A stretch of DNA of 64,000 nucleotides from Thermanaeromonas sp. C210 (lineage in GTDB: Bacteria > Bacillota > DSM-521 > Neomoorellales > Neomoorellaceae): NCBI RefSeq assembly GCF_013167955.1, contig NZ_BLWF01000003.1, forward strand, positions 62,001-126,000. Direction: 5' to 3'. This document shows, piece after piece, positions 43,945 through 53,561 of the stretch. Every line of letters starts with the position of its first letter. Position 1 is the first letter of the stretch. Position numbers and translations under genes: made by a program. The notes under the pieces were generated by a model that saw only the letters and a program-made list of their open reading frames with translations, did no database searches and had not been told where the DNA came from.

Positions 43945-46900
43945 TTGTTAAGGCGGAACTCGGGTATTGTTTTCGTCTCGTTCCTTCTTTGGTCGGCCTG
44001 CCTCCTAGCGGCCCAGGATGGCGGGGACGCCGCTGCGGAGGTGGTATATGCGGTATACAACGAAAGCCGGGGCACTTATTTCAGCGACTTGCAGGCGGCC
44101 CTGGATGCGGCGCAAAAGGGCGATGCCCTGCGGGTGGTGGCCGGTGGGGCTACCTTTAATGTGGGTCTTTCTTGGAGGACGGACGGGATAACCCTCGACT
44201 TGAACGGCGCCACCGTTACGGCACCGCAGGAACAGAACGCCATTACCGTAGCGGAGACGGTTACAAACCTCGAACTGCGCAACGGGATTCTCAAGACCAG
44301 CGACCTGGCCACGAACGGCATCGAAGTTCTGGGGGGCGCAAGTTCTCCTTTGGAGATCAAGCTTGAGAACATGGAAATCTATGGTAAGCAGGCCGTGTAT
44401 ATAAAGCGGAATGCACAGCTGGAATGTTCCGGTGGTAAGGTTTCGGGCAGCAGCTATGGGGTCTTGGTTGATCCCTCCGTAGAAGATTTCAAGGCCTTAT
44501 TTAAGGGGGTAACCTTTGAAAGAAGTAGCACGGGTGCCCTTTACTTCAGCGGCAGCAGCAACAACCGCCCGGTTACCGAGTTCAGCCTGGAAGCATGTCG
44601 TTTTGGGAAAGAGGGGAACCCCCTGGCAGGGTCCGTTCTATGGGTGGAGGCGGGCACAACGACGGTGGAAATGAATGCTTGTACCGTTGAGGCAGGGGGG
44701 AATACACGAGACTTGGTCCACGTAAAGGCTGCGGGCGGCGTGACCGTTGCCCATAGCCGTTTTTACCGGGCTCGGGGCTCAGCCGTGAGCCTCACGGGGG
44801 TCACCGAAGGCTTGCTGGCCGGAAATGAAATTATAACCCGGGCAGGATACCAGGACGAGGACACCTCCTATAGCCCCGCCCTTAGAATAGAATCATCCCA
44901 GTGTGTAATACGGGCCAATAGATTGACGGGGCCGGGGGTGCAGGGGATAAGGGTTATCAGGGGAAGGGTTGAACTCGAAGGGAATTATATTGCCGGCTTC
45001 GCCGACGGTGCCTACTTGGAGCAAGGCGAACTGGAGGCGATTAGCAATATTATTACTGCTTACGAAAGGGGTATCGCCCTGCGGGATACGGTGGGCGGCC
45101 GGCTCCAGGGCAACGAATTGACCGGTCCGCAGGATTCGGAGCGTGGGACGGGGGTATTTATCCAAGGCGGCGCTTCCCTCGACCTGGTAGATAATGTGTT
45201 TCAGGGCTGGTCAACAGGGCTTCTGGTCGACGGTAATGGGGGAATAAGAGTGGCCGGAAACGCCTTTCGGGACAACGGAGTGGGAGCCCGCCTGAGCGCA
45301 GCCACGGGGGCCGTCCTAGAAAGTTCGCTTTGGGAAGGCAACGACACCGGCCTGGTGGTGAGCGGTGAGGTGGAGGCCGATATTCACGATAATGTCATCA
45401 CGGCCAACGGAATCGGTGTGGACCTGGGCTGCGTGACAGGGGACCGGCTTCAATTCAGCCGTAACGACCTGTACGGAAACACTGTAGGCGTGCAGGCTCC
45501 CTCTGTTATAACGGTGGAGGCTCCCCACAATTACTGGGGTAGCAGCAGCGGCCCCCGCCATGAACTCTTAAACCCGCAGGGCCGCGGGGAAAAGGTTACG
45601 GGAAATCTCAACTTTACACCCTGGTCTCCTTACGCCCACGGAGAAGACGACCTACCACCCCGGGTGGATCTCTTCCTCCCGGCCGGATTATGGCGTGAAA
45701 ACGCATCCGTCCCCCTGGAGATCTCCGTAGAGGAAGAGACTCTCTTGGACAGGGTGAACTTGTGGGTCTATGGCCCGCAGGGGGAGGAGAACGATGGCCG
45801 GTCCTGGTGGGCCGACGAGTGGGGTGCTCAGGCTCGGCCTATAGCGTGGGATACCGGCGACCTGGAGGATGGGTCCTACTGTTTCGAGGTTTCGGCCGTA
45901 GACGGGAAGGGCAACGTAGGGAGGGCTGAGGGATGTTTGCTCCTGGACCGCCACCCGCCTTCCCACCCCTGGATTTATATTAACGGCGGTCAGGAAGAGA
46001 CCCCTAGTTTAACAGTACAACTGACATTGGGAGCCGAGGACGCCGGCGGGATAGCGGAAATGATGTTGCGCAACGAGGGCGACACCCTAGGAGAGTGGGA
46101 GCCTTACCGGCCGGTAAGAGTGTGGGAACTGTCTCCAGGACCGGCGGGGTTACGGCAGGTTATAGCTCGCTTCCGCGACAGGGCCGGGTGGGTAAGCGAG
46201 GAGGTAATGGCAAGCATTTTATTTAACCCCGGGGTCGCCGGCTCTGAGGAGCCGGGTCAAAAGGAGGAAATGGACCGGCCCGAAGAAGTGGATCTATCCG
46301 AGGACCACGAGAAAGGGAAGGGATCCCTCCCGGGACGAGACGCCTCGCCCAGAGATACTTTAGAAGAGGGCGACGTGGAGGACCGGGAAGGTGAGGTTGT
46401 AGGCGAGGGTCGGGATGCCATGGACCTGGACTTTTCCGATGTGCCTGAAGGCCACTGGGCCCGATTGGACATCTTGGCTTTAACGTCTCGAGGATTATTC
46501 CAGGAGGTCGAAAGAGGAAGATTCTTCCCGGAAAAGCCCCTGGCCCGCGGCGAGCTGGCTGCCCTTTTGGACCGGGTCCTTATGTTGCCGCCAGGTCCCC
46601 AGGGGGATTGGCGGGATGTGCCTCCGGACTCTCCCTATGAGGGTGCCGTGGCACGGGTCGCCGGTTCAGGACTCATGGTGGGCTACGAAGATGGCAGTTT
46701 CCGGCCCGGAAGCCCGGTTAGCCGCCAGGAAGCGGTGGCAGTTCTGGTACGGACGGCGAGAAAAATCGGGATTAACCCAGGGGGTAGCCAGGGGGCGAAA
46801 GCATTTATGGATCTGGAGGAGGTGGCCCCCTGGGCTTACCGTGACGTCTTCTGGGCCACAACAGCGGGACTGTTGCGGGGTTATCCCGATGGAAGCTTCA

Positions 46901-47025
46901 GGCCCCGGCGTCCCCTCACCAGGGCCGAGGCGGCGGCGCTGCTCAGGCGCTTTCTGGATCTAACTTTTCCGGCCGAGCAAGGCTTTGATATGGGGAAGGT
47001 GCCGGGCCGCCTCTTGGGCCCCTAA
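43945..47025 (+). CDS. Secreted beta-helix protein with three SLH domains
   Basis: This cell-surface protein has about 1026 residues. I start it at TTG 43945 (GGAGGG 9 bp before), which gives a clean signal peptide NSGIVFVSFLLWSACLLAAQ; an upstream ATG at 43867 adds a charged leader. Residues about 30-560 form a parallel beta-helix with many short turns (ITANGIGVDLGCV, LYGNTVGVQAPS, NYWGSSSGPR). Ig-like segments and a highly acidic linker (about 770-850) follow. Three SLH domains end the protein (FSDVPEGHWARLDI, WRDVPPDSPYEGA, DLEEVAPWAYRDVFWAT, each with a YxDGSFRP-type motif in two of them) and anchor it to the wall. It may bind or cleave polysaccharide; no catalytic residues are evident. 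Confidence 0.82.
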   Translation: MLRRNSGIVFVSFLLWSACLLAAQDGGDAAAEVVYAVYNESRGTYFSDLQAALDAAQKGDALRVVAGGATFNVGLSWRTDGITLDLNGATVTAPQEQNAITVAETVTNLELRNGILKTSDLATNGIEVLGGASSPLEIKLENMEIYGKQAVYIKRNAQLECSGGKVSGSSYGVLVDPSVEDFKALFKGVTFERSSTGALYFSGSSNNRPVTEFSLEACRFGKEGNPLAGSVLWVEAGTTTVEMNACTVEAGGNTRDLVHVKAAGGVTVAHSRFYRARGSAVSLTGVTEGLLAGNEIITRAGYQDEDTSYSPALRIESSQCVIRANRLTGPGVQGIRVIRGRVELEGNYIAGFADGAYLEQGELEAISNIITAYERGIALRDTVGGRLQGNELTGPQDSERGTGVFIQGGASLDLVDNVFQGWSTGLLVDGNGGIRVAGNAFRDNGVGARLSAATGAVLESSLWEGNDTGLVVSGEVEADIHDNVITANGIGVDLGCVTGDRLQFSRNDLYGNTVGVQAPSVITVEAPHNYWGSSSGPRHELLNPQGRGEKVTGNLNFTPWSPYAHGEDDLPPRVDLFLPAGLWRENASVPLEISVEEETLLDRVNLWVYGPQGEENDGRSWWADEWGAQARPIAWDTGDLEDGSYCFEVSAVDGKGNVGRAEGCLLLDRHPPSHPWIYINGGQEETPSLTVQLTLGAEDAGGIAEMMLRNEGDTLGEWEPYRPVRVWELSPGPAGLRQVIARFRDRAGWVSEEVMASILFNPGVAGSEEPGQKEEMDRPEEVDLSEDHEKGKGSLPGRDASPRDTLEEGDVEDREGEVVGEGRDAMDLDFSDVPEGHWARLDILALTSRGLFQEVERGRFFPEKPLARGELAALLDRVLMLPPGPQGDWRDVPPDSPYEGAVARVAGSGLMVGYEDGSFRPGSPVSRQEAVAVLVRTARKIGINPGGSQGAKAFMDLEEVAPWAYRDVFWATTAGLLRGYPDGSFRPRRPLTRAEAAALLRRFLDLTFPAEQGFDMGKVPGRLLGP

Positions 47026-47793
47026 ACCTACCAATTCCTTTATACGCCTTGCTTCCCAGAAGTTGGGAGGAGAATCTAAATCCTTTAGGGGAGACAGCAC
47101 AAAATCGGCGTGGATTCTCAGGTTGAGGTCAGTTAACCTCCGGGTCATAATATCGAGACTCCGCAAGAGAACATCGCCGGCGTTATTAAAGTTTTTCGGT
47201 GTGGCACGGGTCCCCAGCTCTACCGCAATAACGCGGGTCGCCCCGAGGAGGCGGGCGATGTCGGCAGGCACATTGGTGGTGATGCCCCCGTCTACCAGCA
47301 AGTGGGAACCGATGGGGAAGGGAGCAAAAATGGCCGGCAGGGAAATACTGGCCCGCACGGCCTGCCACACCGGCACGTTACCTCCCATGACGACTCCCTG
47401 CGGCAGGGGATGGGCAGGTGTTAAATGGGTGTAGACCACGGTGTTACCGGTATACAGGTCACAGGCCACCACGGCGGCAGGCACCTTTAATTGGCGAAAG
47501 GATTTTTCCCCCCAGATACGCCGGAACATCCCTTCGATTGACTTTCCGTCTAGAAGGCCCAGTGGCAGGCCTCCCACGCGGGGGATACCCCGGAACAGGA
47601 GCGGGGACGGCAATTTAAAAAGGGAACTGGCGGCCGGCAGTAGGCCGGCAGCATAAAGGGCAGCGGCGATGGCGCCAGCGCTGGTACCTACGACCAGTTG
47701 GGGTTCAAGGTCGTTGTCTGCCAGCACCTCTAAGACGCCGAGGTGGGCTGCCCCCTTAAGCCCCCCACCTCCCAGGGCGAGAGCAAAGCGCAT
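46960..47793 (-). CDS. Patatin-like phospholipase (RssA/YlbK type)
   Basis: This serine hydrolase of the patatin family has about 277 residues from ATG 47793. The oxyanion loop LGGGGLKGAAHLGVLEVL, nucleophile GTSAGAI and the catalytic aspartate in LLVDGGITTNVP are all present, so an active Ser-Asp dyad is likely. Substrates of the bacterial family are lipids or acyl esters; none is known for this group. Its 3' end overlaps that of the convergent S-layer gene by 66 bp, with both proteins intact. Confidence 0.88.
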   Translation of the reverse strand: MRFALALGGGGLKGAAHLGVLEVLADNDLEPQLVVGTSAGAIAAALYAAGLLPAASSLFKLPSPLLFRGIPRVGGLPLGLLDGKSIEGMFRRIWGEKSFRQLKVPAAVVACDLYTGNTVVYTHLTPAHPLPQGVVMGGNVPVWQAVRASISLPAIFAPFPIGSHLLVDGGITTNVPADIARLLGATRVIAVELGTRATPKNFNNAGDVLLRSLDIMTRRLTDLNLRIHADFVLSPLKDLDSPPNFWEARRIKELVGLGAQEAARHLPHIKALLGRKS

Positions 47794-48014
47794 GGCCAAA
47801 ACCATCCTTAATACCGCAGAGAATTCCTGGTAAAAGTATAATATGCAGGTCCCCGCCGGGGTGTACCCCACCGGGTGCACCGCTAGACAAAGGTTTTCCC
47901 GTGGCCGAAGCTAAATGTTGCCGCCATAAATTTGGCCTCACCTGGAGGAAAAAAGGCCCACCGAGGCGAATTATCTAGTTCTAATTCTAAAGACGAAGGG
48001 GAGCCGATACCCTT

Positions 48015-48764
48015 ATGAGCCGGACTAAGGCCGTGGACGTGGCTCTGCTAAACAGTTACAAAGAGCAGCTCCATTTCCTGAATATAACCGCCGAGGACTT
48101 GAGGCTCATGCATAGCCAGCGGGAAAATTTTATTAAGGAAGCAGACGGGGTGGTAAAGGAGTTCTATGAGTACCTTCAGCGTTACGCCTATCTGGACAAC
48201 CTAATTAAGAAACACAGCACCGTAGAAAGGCTGTCCAAGACCCAAAGGGAATATTTTATCAGCCTTACCGACGAAAAAATTGACGACGAATACATAGCCC
48301 GGCGCCTGGCGGTGGGAAAAAAACACCAGGAAATAGGGTTGTACCCCAAGTGGTATTTGGGCGCCTATCACCTTCATTGGGCGGCCATCAAGCGCATAGT
48401 CTGGCAGTACAATGAAGGAAGGGAGCTGTGTTTGCGCCTGCTGGAGGCTTTCAGCAAACGGATCATTTTCGACATGGAGCTGGCCATTGAAAGTTATATT
48501 ATAGAGCAACTGGATAAGCTCAATCAGTTCCATGAGGAAATTGCCGCCGTGGCCTCCATCATTAGCGATATAGCCGATCAAACTAAAATACTGTCTTTGA
48601 ACGCCTCCATCGAAGCGGCGCGGGCGGGGGAGCACGGCCGCAGTTTTGCCGTGGTGGCGCAGGCGGTACGGGACCTGGCAGCCCGCACCTCTAAGTCGGC
48701 CCAGGATATTGCCCAGAAAGTAAAGGAAAATTCCGGCATCCTGGAGAAAATGCGTCAGTCATAA
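48015..48764 (+). CDS. Soluble globin-coupled sensor with short chemoreceptor tail
   Basis: The product is a HemAT-like protein of 249 residues. The N-terminal globin domain (about 1-170) has the proximal haem ligand His104 in [21 protein letters not shown] helix links to the chemoreceptor signalling tip: [20 protein letters not shown] then [20 protein letters not shown]. HemAT of Bacillus is about 430 residues; here the methylation helices are missing, so only the kinase-contacting hairpin remains. It should sense oxygen or redox gas and signal through CheA/CheW or by an unknown route. No che gene is in the window. Confidence 0.87.
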   Translation: MSRTKAVDVALLNSYKEQLHFLNITAEDLRLMHSQRENFIKEADGVVKEFYEYLQRYAYLDNLIKKHSTVERLSKTQREYFISLTDEKIDDEYIARRLAVGKKHQEIGLYPKWYLGAYHLHWAAIKRIVWQYNEGRELCLRLLEAFSKRIIFDMELAIESYIIEQLDKLNQFHEEIAAVASIISDIADQTKILSLNASIEAARAGEHGRSFAVVAQAVRDLAARTSKSAQDIAQKVKENSGILEKMRQS

Positions 48765-48848
48765 CGACAGAGGAGATAGGGACAGGCACCACTGCCCTTG
48801 CAATTCCATATAAATAAAGGGTGACGTCACGTTACGGGAGGTATGCCG

Positions 48849-49361
48849 ATGGAGCCTACCCTGCTGGCGGTGGTGGCCCTATCCGTCCTTAAAGGCCTGG
48901 CTTTGCTGCTTTCTTACCTTTCCAATAACACCTTACCCCAGCCGTTAAGCGAACAGGAGGAACAGTATTACCTGGAGCGCATAAGGAAGGGCGACCGGGA
49001 AGCAAGAAACGTGCTGATCGAGCATAATTTGCGCCTGGTGGCCCACATCACCAAAAAGTTTGAAGGTACTGGAGAAGATATCGATGACTTGATTTCCATC
49101 GGGACCATTGGTTTAATCAAAGCCATTAATACCTTTAATTCCGATAAGGGAACCAAACTGGCTACTTACGCCGCCCGCTGCATTGAAAATGAAATCTCAC
49201 TGACAAAGCCTTTACAGGAGAAGCCTCCAAAGGTGGGAATAAAAGGTATGCTAATTGGGCTTACTGAGTTCTTCTACAACCCCGGGGCCAGACTACTCTC
49301 GCCATCAAGAAGTTTATTCCGGAAGGGGATTAACAAATGGCAAGTAAAACCTATCGGATAG
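48849..49361 (+). CDS. sigK: Pro-sigma-K, N-terminal half only (interrupted sigK)
   Basis: This is the mother-cell sporulation sigma factor. ATG 48849 has GGGAGG 7 bp before it. The hydrophobic pro-sequence [20 protein letters not shown] is followed by sigma region 1.2/2: [44 protein letters not shown] and [13 protein letters not shown]. Homology stops at 49196, after CIENEI, inside region 2. The remaining 55 residues are unrelated. The DNA-binding regions 3 and 4 are absent here. In B. subtilis and Clostridioides the skin element interrupts sigK at about this point, and excision restores the gene. A related recombinase lies 2.4 kb downstream. Confidence 0.87.
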   Translation: MEPTLLAVVALSVLKGLALLLSYLSNNTLPQPLSEQEEQYYLERIRKGDREARNVLIEHNLRLVAHITKKFEGTGEDIDDLISIGTIGLIKAINTFNSDKGTKLATYAARCIENEISLTKPLQEKPPKVGIKGMLIGLTEFFYNPGARLLSPSRSLFRKGINKWQVKPIG

Positions 49362-50677
49362 TGCTGTTATTTTTGCTGGTTCTATTGACATCCGGTTGCG
49401 GGTTGAATAACACCGGGATTAAGCTAGCCCGCTCGCAGGCAGAGGTTCACCAATACCTGGCAGCGATGACCCCGGGCTTAACAAGGGCCGAAGAGTTGGG
49501 ACTGGTAACACCCCTTAACATAGAAATACCAGTGCCCGAAGCCAATACCGCCGTTCGCCTGGAAAAGATCTGGTACAACAGCAAAGAGGTGTTTTTATTC
49601 TATAGCCTGGCTAATTATCGCCGAGTGCCATATATGTATTTAGACTATGGTTCTCTGGAAGCCGCCGGAGGGGAAAAACTGTTTAACAATCCCGGATATA
49701 CCTCAAATTTTTCACCAGAAGAAGGGATCGTTTACCGGGGACGTTATTATGGCAGGATGACATATAACCCACTACAAAAGATGAACGGTGAAAAACTCAC
49801 GGCAGTAGACAAAGTAGTATGGAAGCAGGCCAAACTTATAATAGGCGATAAATCTTATCCTTTGCAGCCAGTAACACTGACGGTAAATTATGACCAAAGC
49901 CGTGAAATTGAACAGTCATACGCTATAAATTGCAGTCAGGAATTACTTGGACGCAAATTTGAGGTTAAAGAATTGCTTCTCGGTGTGGCAGAAAACAGGC
50001 TTCGTTTTGCATTTTCCACCCCCAAGAACGAAAGGGTTTATCGGATAGCAGTGGGAAAAATCCTTACGGATAAAAAAGAAGAATATTATATCACTCCCGC
50101 AGTTGAAGCCAGTAATAACCCCAATGAATACTGGTTGGTTTTTCCTGCCTTTAATCAAATACCAGAACTAATTACCCTTAAAATTGAAAAATTAATCTTG
50201 TGGGGAGATGATGAGCTGACCTTTAGTCTTGATCTAAACCCTTACAAACAATATCTGGCGGCTGATAATACCAAGATAATTGACCTCAACCAGGAAGTGG
50301 GCAATGTTCATAATACCAGAGTTTTTATTGAGAGAGTGGGTGTATGGAATAGAGGATTAAGTATCAATATGCTCTTGATACCTAATGACAATAAAGCTCC
50401 TTACGAAGCCCTGGAAGCAGACGACCTTAGGGACGGCCATAAAGCAGGTAACGCCGAATATCCCAACCTGATCTATATTACCAATGAAAGGGGTGAAGTC
50501 GAAACTATACGTGGGTATACCGTAGGACCGGGTAACCGCGAAGGTGTCACGATTAGTCCTGCCTTTATTCAACAATCGCAGCGCCTGAAGGTAAAAATAG
50601 CTAAATGGCCCTATGCCTTAAACGGGCCATGGTTGTTTGAAATGAAGCTTAATAGTTCGGAAGGGAAGCAACGGTAA
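49337..50677 (+). CDS. Unknown lipoprotein
   Basis: This exported lipoprotein has 446 residues with a signal peptide and lipobox LLTSGC ([17 protein letters not shown]). The rest is beta-rich and lacks any enzyme motif I recognise. Segments such as [21 protein letters not shown] and [15 protein letters not shown] suggest repeated sandwich domains. Base composition is clearly more AT-rich than the neighbourhood, and the start lies inside the non-homologous tail of the sigK fragment. Both facts suggest that it came with inserted DNA. Its function is unknown. Confidence 0.72.
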   Translation: MASKTYRIVLLFLLVLLTSGCGLNNTGIKLARSQAEVHQYLAAMTPGLTRAEELGLVTPLNIEIPVPEANTAVRLEKIWYNSKEVFLFYSLANYRRVPYMYLDYGSLEAAGGEKLFNNPGYTSNFSPEEGIVYRGRYYGRMTYNPLQKMNGEKLTAVDKVVWKQAKLIIGDKSYPLQPVTLTVNYDQSREIEQSYAINCSQELLGRKFEVKELLLGVAENRLRFAFSTPKNERVYRIAVGKILTDKKEEYYITPAVEASNNPNEYWLVFPAFNQIPELITLKIEKLILWGDDELTFSLDLNPYKQYLAADNTKIIDLNQEVGNVHNTRVFIERVGVWNRGLSINMLLIPNDNKAPYEALEADDLRDGHKAGNAEYPNLIYITNERGEVETIRGYTVGPGNREGVTISPAFIQQSQRLKVKIAKWPYALNGPWLFEMKLNSSEGKQR

Positions 50678-50849
50678 CCCACGTGCATTTTAAGAAGGAG
50701 AGAAAATGGGAAGCCTTGCTTATCTTATCCTACCATAGAAGAAGGGGATAATGTGTTCGCCGGTAACAATTGGCTCCTGTTAAACAGGATCCGTTTCTAT
50801 AGAGGAGTTTCTTAAGAATTCCGGACGGGAGATGCAGGGAGGCATCTTA

Positions 50850-51404
50850 ATGAAGAAAGGATTAATATTGCTGCTGATGTCTGTTTTGCCCCTGTTGTTG
50901 GTTGCCTGTAGTAAGGGAGAGGCAGTTCTGCCGGATAAAAATAATAATGAAGAGGATAATTTGCATAAAAATATTACCGGCGTATATGGCGGGCAAAAGG
51001 GTGAGAACGCAGTTGCAATTACTATTGATGAGGGCATACAGTTCCCCAGCAACACTAACCATGTTACCTTTGAATTATCCAGAGAAATAAAAGAGAGCGG
51101 TATCATACCCGCACTGGTCATCGGTGACAGGGTTAGCTTTGACTGCTCCTTTGCCAGGGGGAAGTGGGAAATTAAAAGGATAGCAAAGCTGGAAGCCCCT
51201 CGTCAGACTGTCAGCGCTGTTTTCGTTGGTTGGATCGATAATAATATGATCGAGGCAATGGTAGGGGGCCAACCTACTCCATTCTGGGTAGCCGAAGAAA
51301 TCAAGCCGGAGGTATGGAAGGCTCCGGAGGGCGCAGAAATGGAGTTTACCTACTATGAGGACGGTTACGGCCGCCTGGTGCTGACGGAGGTTAAGTTTAA
51401 ATGA
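50850..51404 (+). CDS. Unknown small lipoprotein
   Basis: The product has 184 residues from ATG 50850 (GGGAGG 6 bp before). The lipobox is LLLVACSKG. The mature part has two small beta domains: VTFELSREIKESGIIPALVIGDRVSF and TVSAVFVGWIDNNMIEAMVGGQ. These may be OB-like or YdeI-type. Composition is AT-rich like the preceding lipoprotein gene, and the pair lies between split sigK and the recombinase. No specific function can be given. Confidence 0.7.
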   Translation: MKKGLILLLMSVLPLLLVACSKGEAVLPDKNNNEEDNLHKNITGVYGGQKGENAVAITIDEGIQFPSNTNHVTFELSREIKESGIIPALVIGDRVSFDCSFARGKWEIKRIAKLEAPRQTVSAVFVGWIDNNMIEAMVGGQPTPFWVAEEIKPEVWKAPEGAEMEFTYYEDGYGRLVLTEVKFK

Positions 51405-51754
51405 GCTATACAGCCCCCCGGCCGGGGGCTGCTTTGGGTATAGAAGTAGCTCCAATGGTGTTTTGTGTGCCCGGTAATATAGTCAGAATAGATACACCCT
51501 CCAGGCTAACCGTTTTATTAAAGGCTGAAAGGGCCCCGTGAACTGGGGCCCTTTTCCTGTAGTAGGACAATCTAGAACCCTCGTAAGATGTAGGGGAGGG
51601 GGATGTGCCCGGTGTCTGGCGGTAACCCTAAAAGGAAAGCCGCGGCGAATTTTCTTGTTAACCTCAAGGTCGTTTATTCTTCCGATGATACTACTGGACT
51701 CCAGAATGCATACCGCCTGCTAGCCCCAAAGGTATGGGAGGCCGGTAAGATAAA
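51405..51754. other. Intergenic region between lipoprotein and recombinase genes
   Basis: About 350 bp. It holds a GC-rich hairpin right behind the lipoprotein stop (AGCCCCC and GGGGGCT, 51412-51430) and a second, better terminator at 51528. No gene is evident in the remaining 200 bp, where an attachment site could lie. Confidence 0.4.
51528..51556 (+). terminator. Rho-independent terminator
   Basis: AAAGGGCCCC (51528-51537) pairs with GGGGCCCTTT (51545-51554) over a 7-base loop, ending in TTTT. It separates the lipoprotein genes from the recombinase. Confidence 0.75.
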
Positions 51755-53248
51755 GTGCAGGCAGCAATCTATATAAGAGTTAGCACGGAAGACCAGGCAA
51801 AGCACGGTTATAGCCTGGCGGAGCAGCGGGAGGCCTGCTACCGCCGGGCTATTTCGTTAGGTGCTACCATGATATTAGAGTTTGCCGACGAAGGTGTGAG
51901 CGGGGCCACCCTAGACCGACCAGGTCTGAATGCTTTACGCGAAGCCGTCCGAGGAGGCCGCGTGGAGATTATAATCGTGCGGGATCCGGATCGGCTGTCC
52001 AGAAGGTTGGCCCACCAGCTACTCCTTACTGAAGAATTTGAAAGGGCCGGGGCGCGGCTGGATTTCCTGGACTTCACCTGGCAGGATACGCCAGAAGGGC
52101 GTATGTTTTATGCCATCCGGGGGGCAATTGCCGAGTTTGAGAAAGAGAAGATCCGGGAACGAATGATCCGGGGTAAACTCCAGAAGGCCAAGCAAGGAGG
52201 CATCCCCATAGGGTTTTATAACTACGGCTATACTTACGAACCGGAAACGGGCCAAGTGTCCCTGCTGGAAGAAGAGGCGGCAGTAGTGAAGCATATTTTT
52301 CACTGGTTTGTCCACGAAGATATAGGGGTTAACGGTGTGGCCAAGCGGTTAAACGATATGGGGATACCGACCCGGAAGCGCAAGGGACTTTGGCACCGGA
52401 TGGTAGTAAGGCAGATATTAACTAATCCCGTATACATAGGAAAGTGGAGATACAAAGATATCGATATCTCAGTTCCCCCCATTATTGATGCTGCCCTCTG
52501 GGCAAAAGCTCAGGAGAAGTTGAAGGAGGCCCGGCGCCTATGGGCCGGTAAAGGCCGGCACAACTACCTCTTAAGCGGGTTGATTACCTGCGGCGATTGC
52601 GGTAACAGCATGACCGGCGTGTACTCCCAGTGGTGGGGGATCAGAGAACGGCGGTATTCGTGTAGCCAAAAAAGCCAAGGGAGCAAGAAATCCGGGTGCA
52701 AGCCCAGCAAGATGCTTTTAGCGGAACCCTTGGAGAAGGCAGTTTGGCAACAGGTTTGTTCCTGGCTTAAAGACCCTGAAAAGCTGGTGGAGGCCGCTCT
52801 AACGTTTTCTCCCGGGGTGGCAGAGATACATAAGGAGCTAGAACGCCTTGGAAAGCATTTAAGAGAAATAGAGAGGGGAAGGGAAGCCCTCCTGGACGCG
52901 CTGGCTTCCGGCCTATTGGACCTGGACGCCTACACCAGAGATAAACTGGCCGAATTAAAATGGCGCAAGGAGAGGCTGGAGCAGCGACGGGTTGAGCTTA
53001 CAGCCGCCCTTCAAGATGCAGAAGGAGGGAACCAAAGGCCGCAGGATTTGCGGGCATTGGCGGCGGAGGTGTTGCACAGCCTTGATGAGCTGGATTTTGC
53101 GACCAAGAAGTCCCTGGTCAGGGCGCTGGTGGCAAGGATTATTGTCTCGGGTCGTGTCAGCCCCGGAAGACACGGCCCATCGGGAGTGGACATTACCATA
53201 GTGGCCAGGATACCCCACCCGGAGGCGGATGATCTTGGAAAGCCTTAA
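51755..53248 (+). CDS. Large serine recombinase (SpoIVCA-like)
   Basis: This site-specific recombinase of 497 residues has a GTG start. The resolvase domain (about 1-150) has the catalytic serine in YIRVSTEDQAKHGYSLAEQ and the arginines in IVRDPDRLSRRLAHQLL and GAIAEFEKEKIRERM. A recombinase domain (about 165-270, GVNGVAKRLNDMGIPTR and LWHRMVVRQILTNPVYIG), a zinc ribbon (CGDCGNSMTGVYS, YSCSQKSQGSKKSGC) and a coiled coil follow. Architecture and length equal SpoIVCA, which excises skin from sigK. The nearby 5' half of sigK suggests the same job, with temperate phage integrase as the alternative. Confidence 0.9.
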   Translation: MQAAIYIRVSTEDQAKHGYSLAEQREACYRRAISLGATMILEFADEGVSGATLDRPGLNALREAVRGGRVEIIIVRDPDRLSRRLAHQLLLTEEFERAGARLDFLDFTWQDTPEGRMFYAIRGAIAEFEKEKIRERMIRGKLQKAKQGGIPIGFYNYGYTYEPETGQVSLLEEEAAVVKHIFHWFVHEDIGVNGVAKRLNDMGIPTRKRKGLWHRMVVRQILTNPVYIGKWRYKDIDISVPPIIDAALWAKAQEKLKEARRLWAGKGRHNYLLSGLITCGDCGNSMTGVYSQWWGIRERRYSCSQKSQGSKKSGCKPSKMLLAEPLEKAVWQQVCSWLKDPEKLVEAALTFSPGVAEIHKELERLGKHLREIERGREALLDALASGLLDLDAYTRDKLAELKWRKERLEQRRVELTAALQDAEGGNQRPQDLRALAAEVLHSLDELDFATKKSLVRALVARIIVSGRVSPGRHGPSGVDITIVARIPHPEADDLGKP

Positions 53249-53270
53249 CAGTGACCAAGGGTAGCGAAGT

Positions 53271-53292
53271 AAAAGGCCGTCCGGCCTTTTTT
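53271..53292 (+). terminator. Terminator after the recombinase gene
   Basis: AAAAGGCC (53271-53278) pairs with GGCCTTTT (53283-53290) over the loop GTCC, continuing into TT. It is symmetric and could work for both strands. Confidence 0.75.
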
Positions 53293-53360
53293 CATAAAGG
53301 GCCGCAAGAAGGGCTCTGGACGCCACCATAGCCTTTAGCGGACCCCCTGTGAAATTGCGC

Positions 53361-53459
53361 ATTTGGCTCCAAATCAGGCCTCCTGCCGCCATGAGAACTT
53401 TGTCGGTTCCTCCCAAAAGGTGTTGGAAAAAGCCAAGATAAAACGTTTGGAATACCAAA
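53361..53459. promoter_or_regulatory. Two palindromic candidate operators before the DeoR gene
   Basis: ATTTGGCTCCAAAT (53361-53374) and TTTGGAATACCAAA (53446-53459) share the TTTGG...CCAAA arms and lie 85 bp apart, about 100-200 bp ahead of the regulator start. Paired sites of this kind would allow DNA looping. Their recognition by the DeoR product is an inference. Confidence 0.4.
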
Positions 53460-53561
53460 TAATCAGGCAGAAATTTTGTTAAACCAGAAGGAATCTGCTT
53501 TGATTTGGCGAATCATTATATTACAACGGAGGGACGTTGCGGGCAAGGAGGGATAGGTGTT

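Larger units (their letters stand above)
53249..53561. other. Intergenic region before the sugar/BMC operon
   Basis: About 310 bp with a terminator (53271), two TTTGG/CCAAA palindromes (53361 and 53446) and an AT-rich stretch before the DeoR gene that should contain the promoter. A reverse-strand frame here has no recognisable product. Confidence 0.45.

Noticed and set aside
52955-53458. A 167-codon minus-strand frame at the recombinase end
   Set aside because: Mostly antisense to the recombinase. The N-terminal part (AGGLIWSQMRNFTGGPLKAM) looks protein-like but fits no family I know, and the frame runs through a terminator. I also looked here for the sigK 3' half and did not find it.
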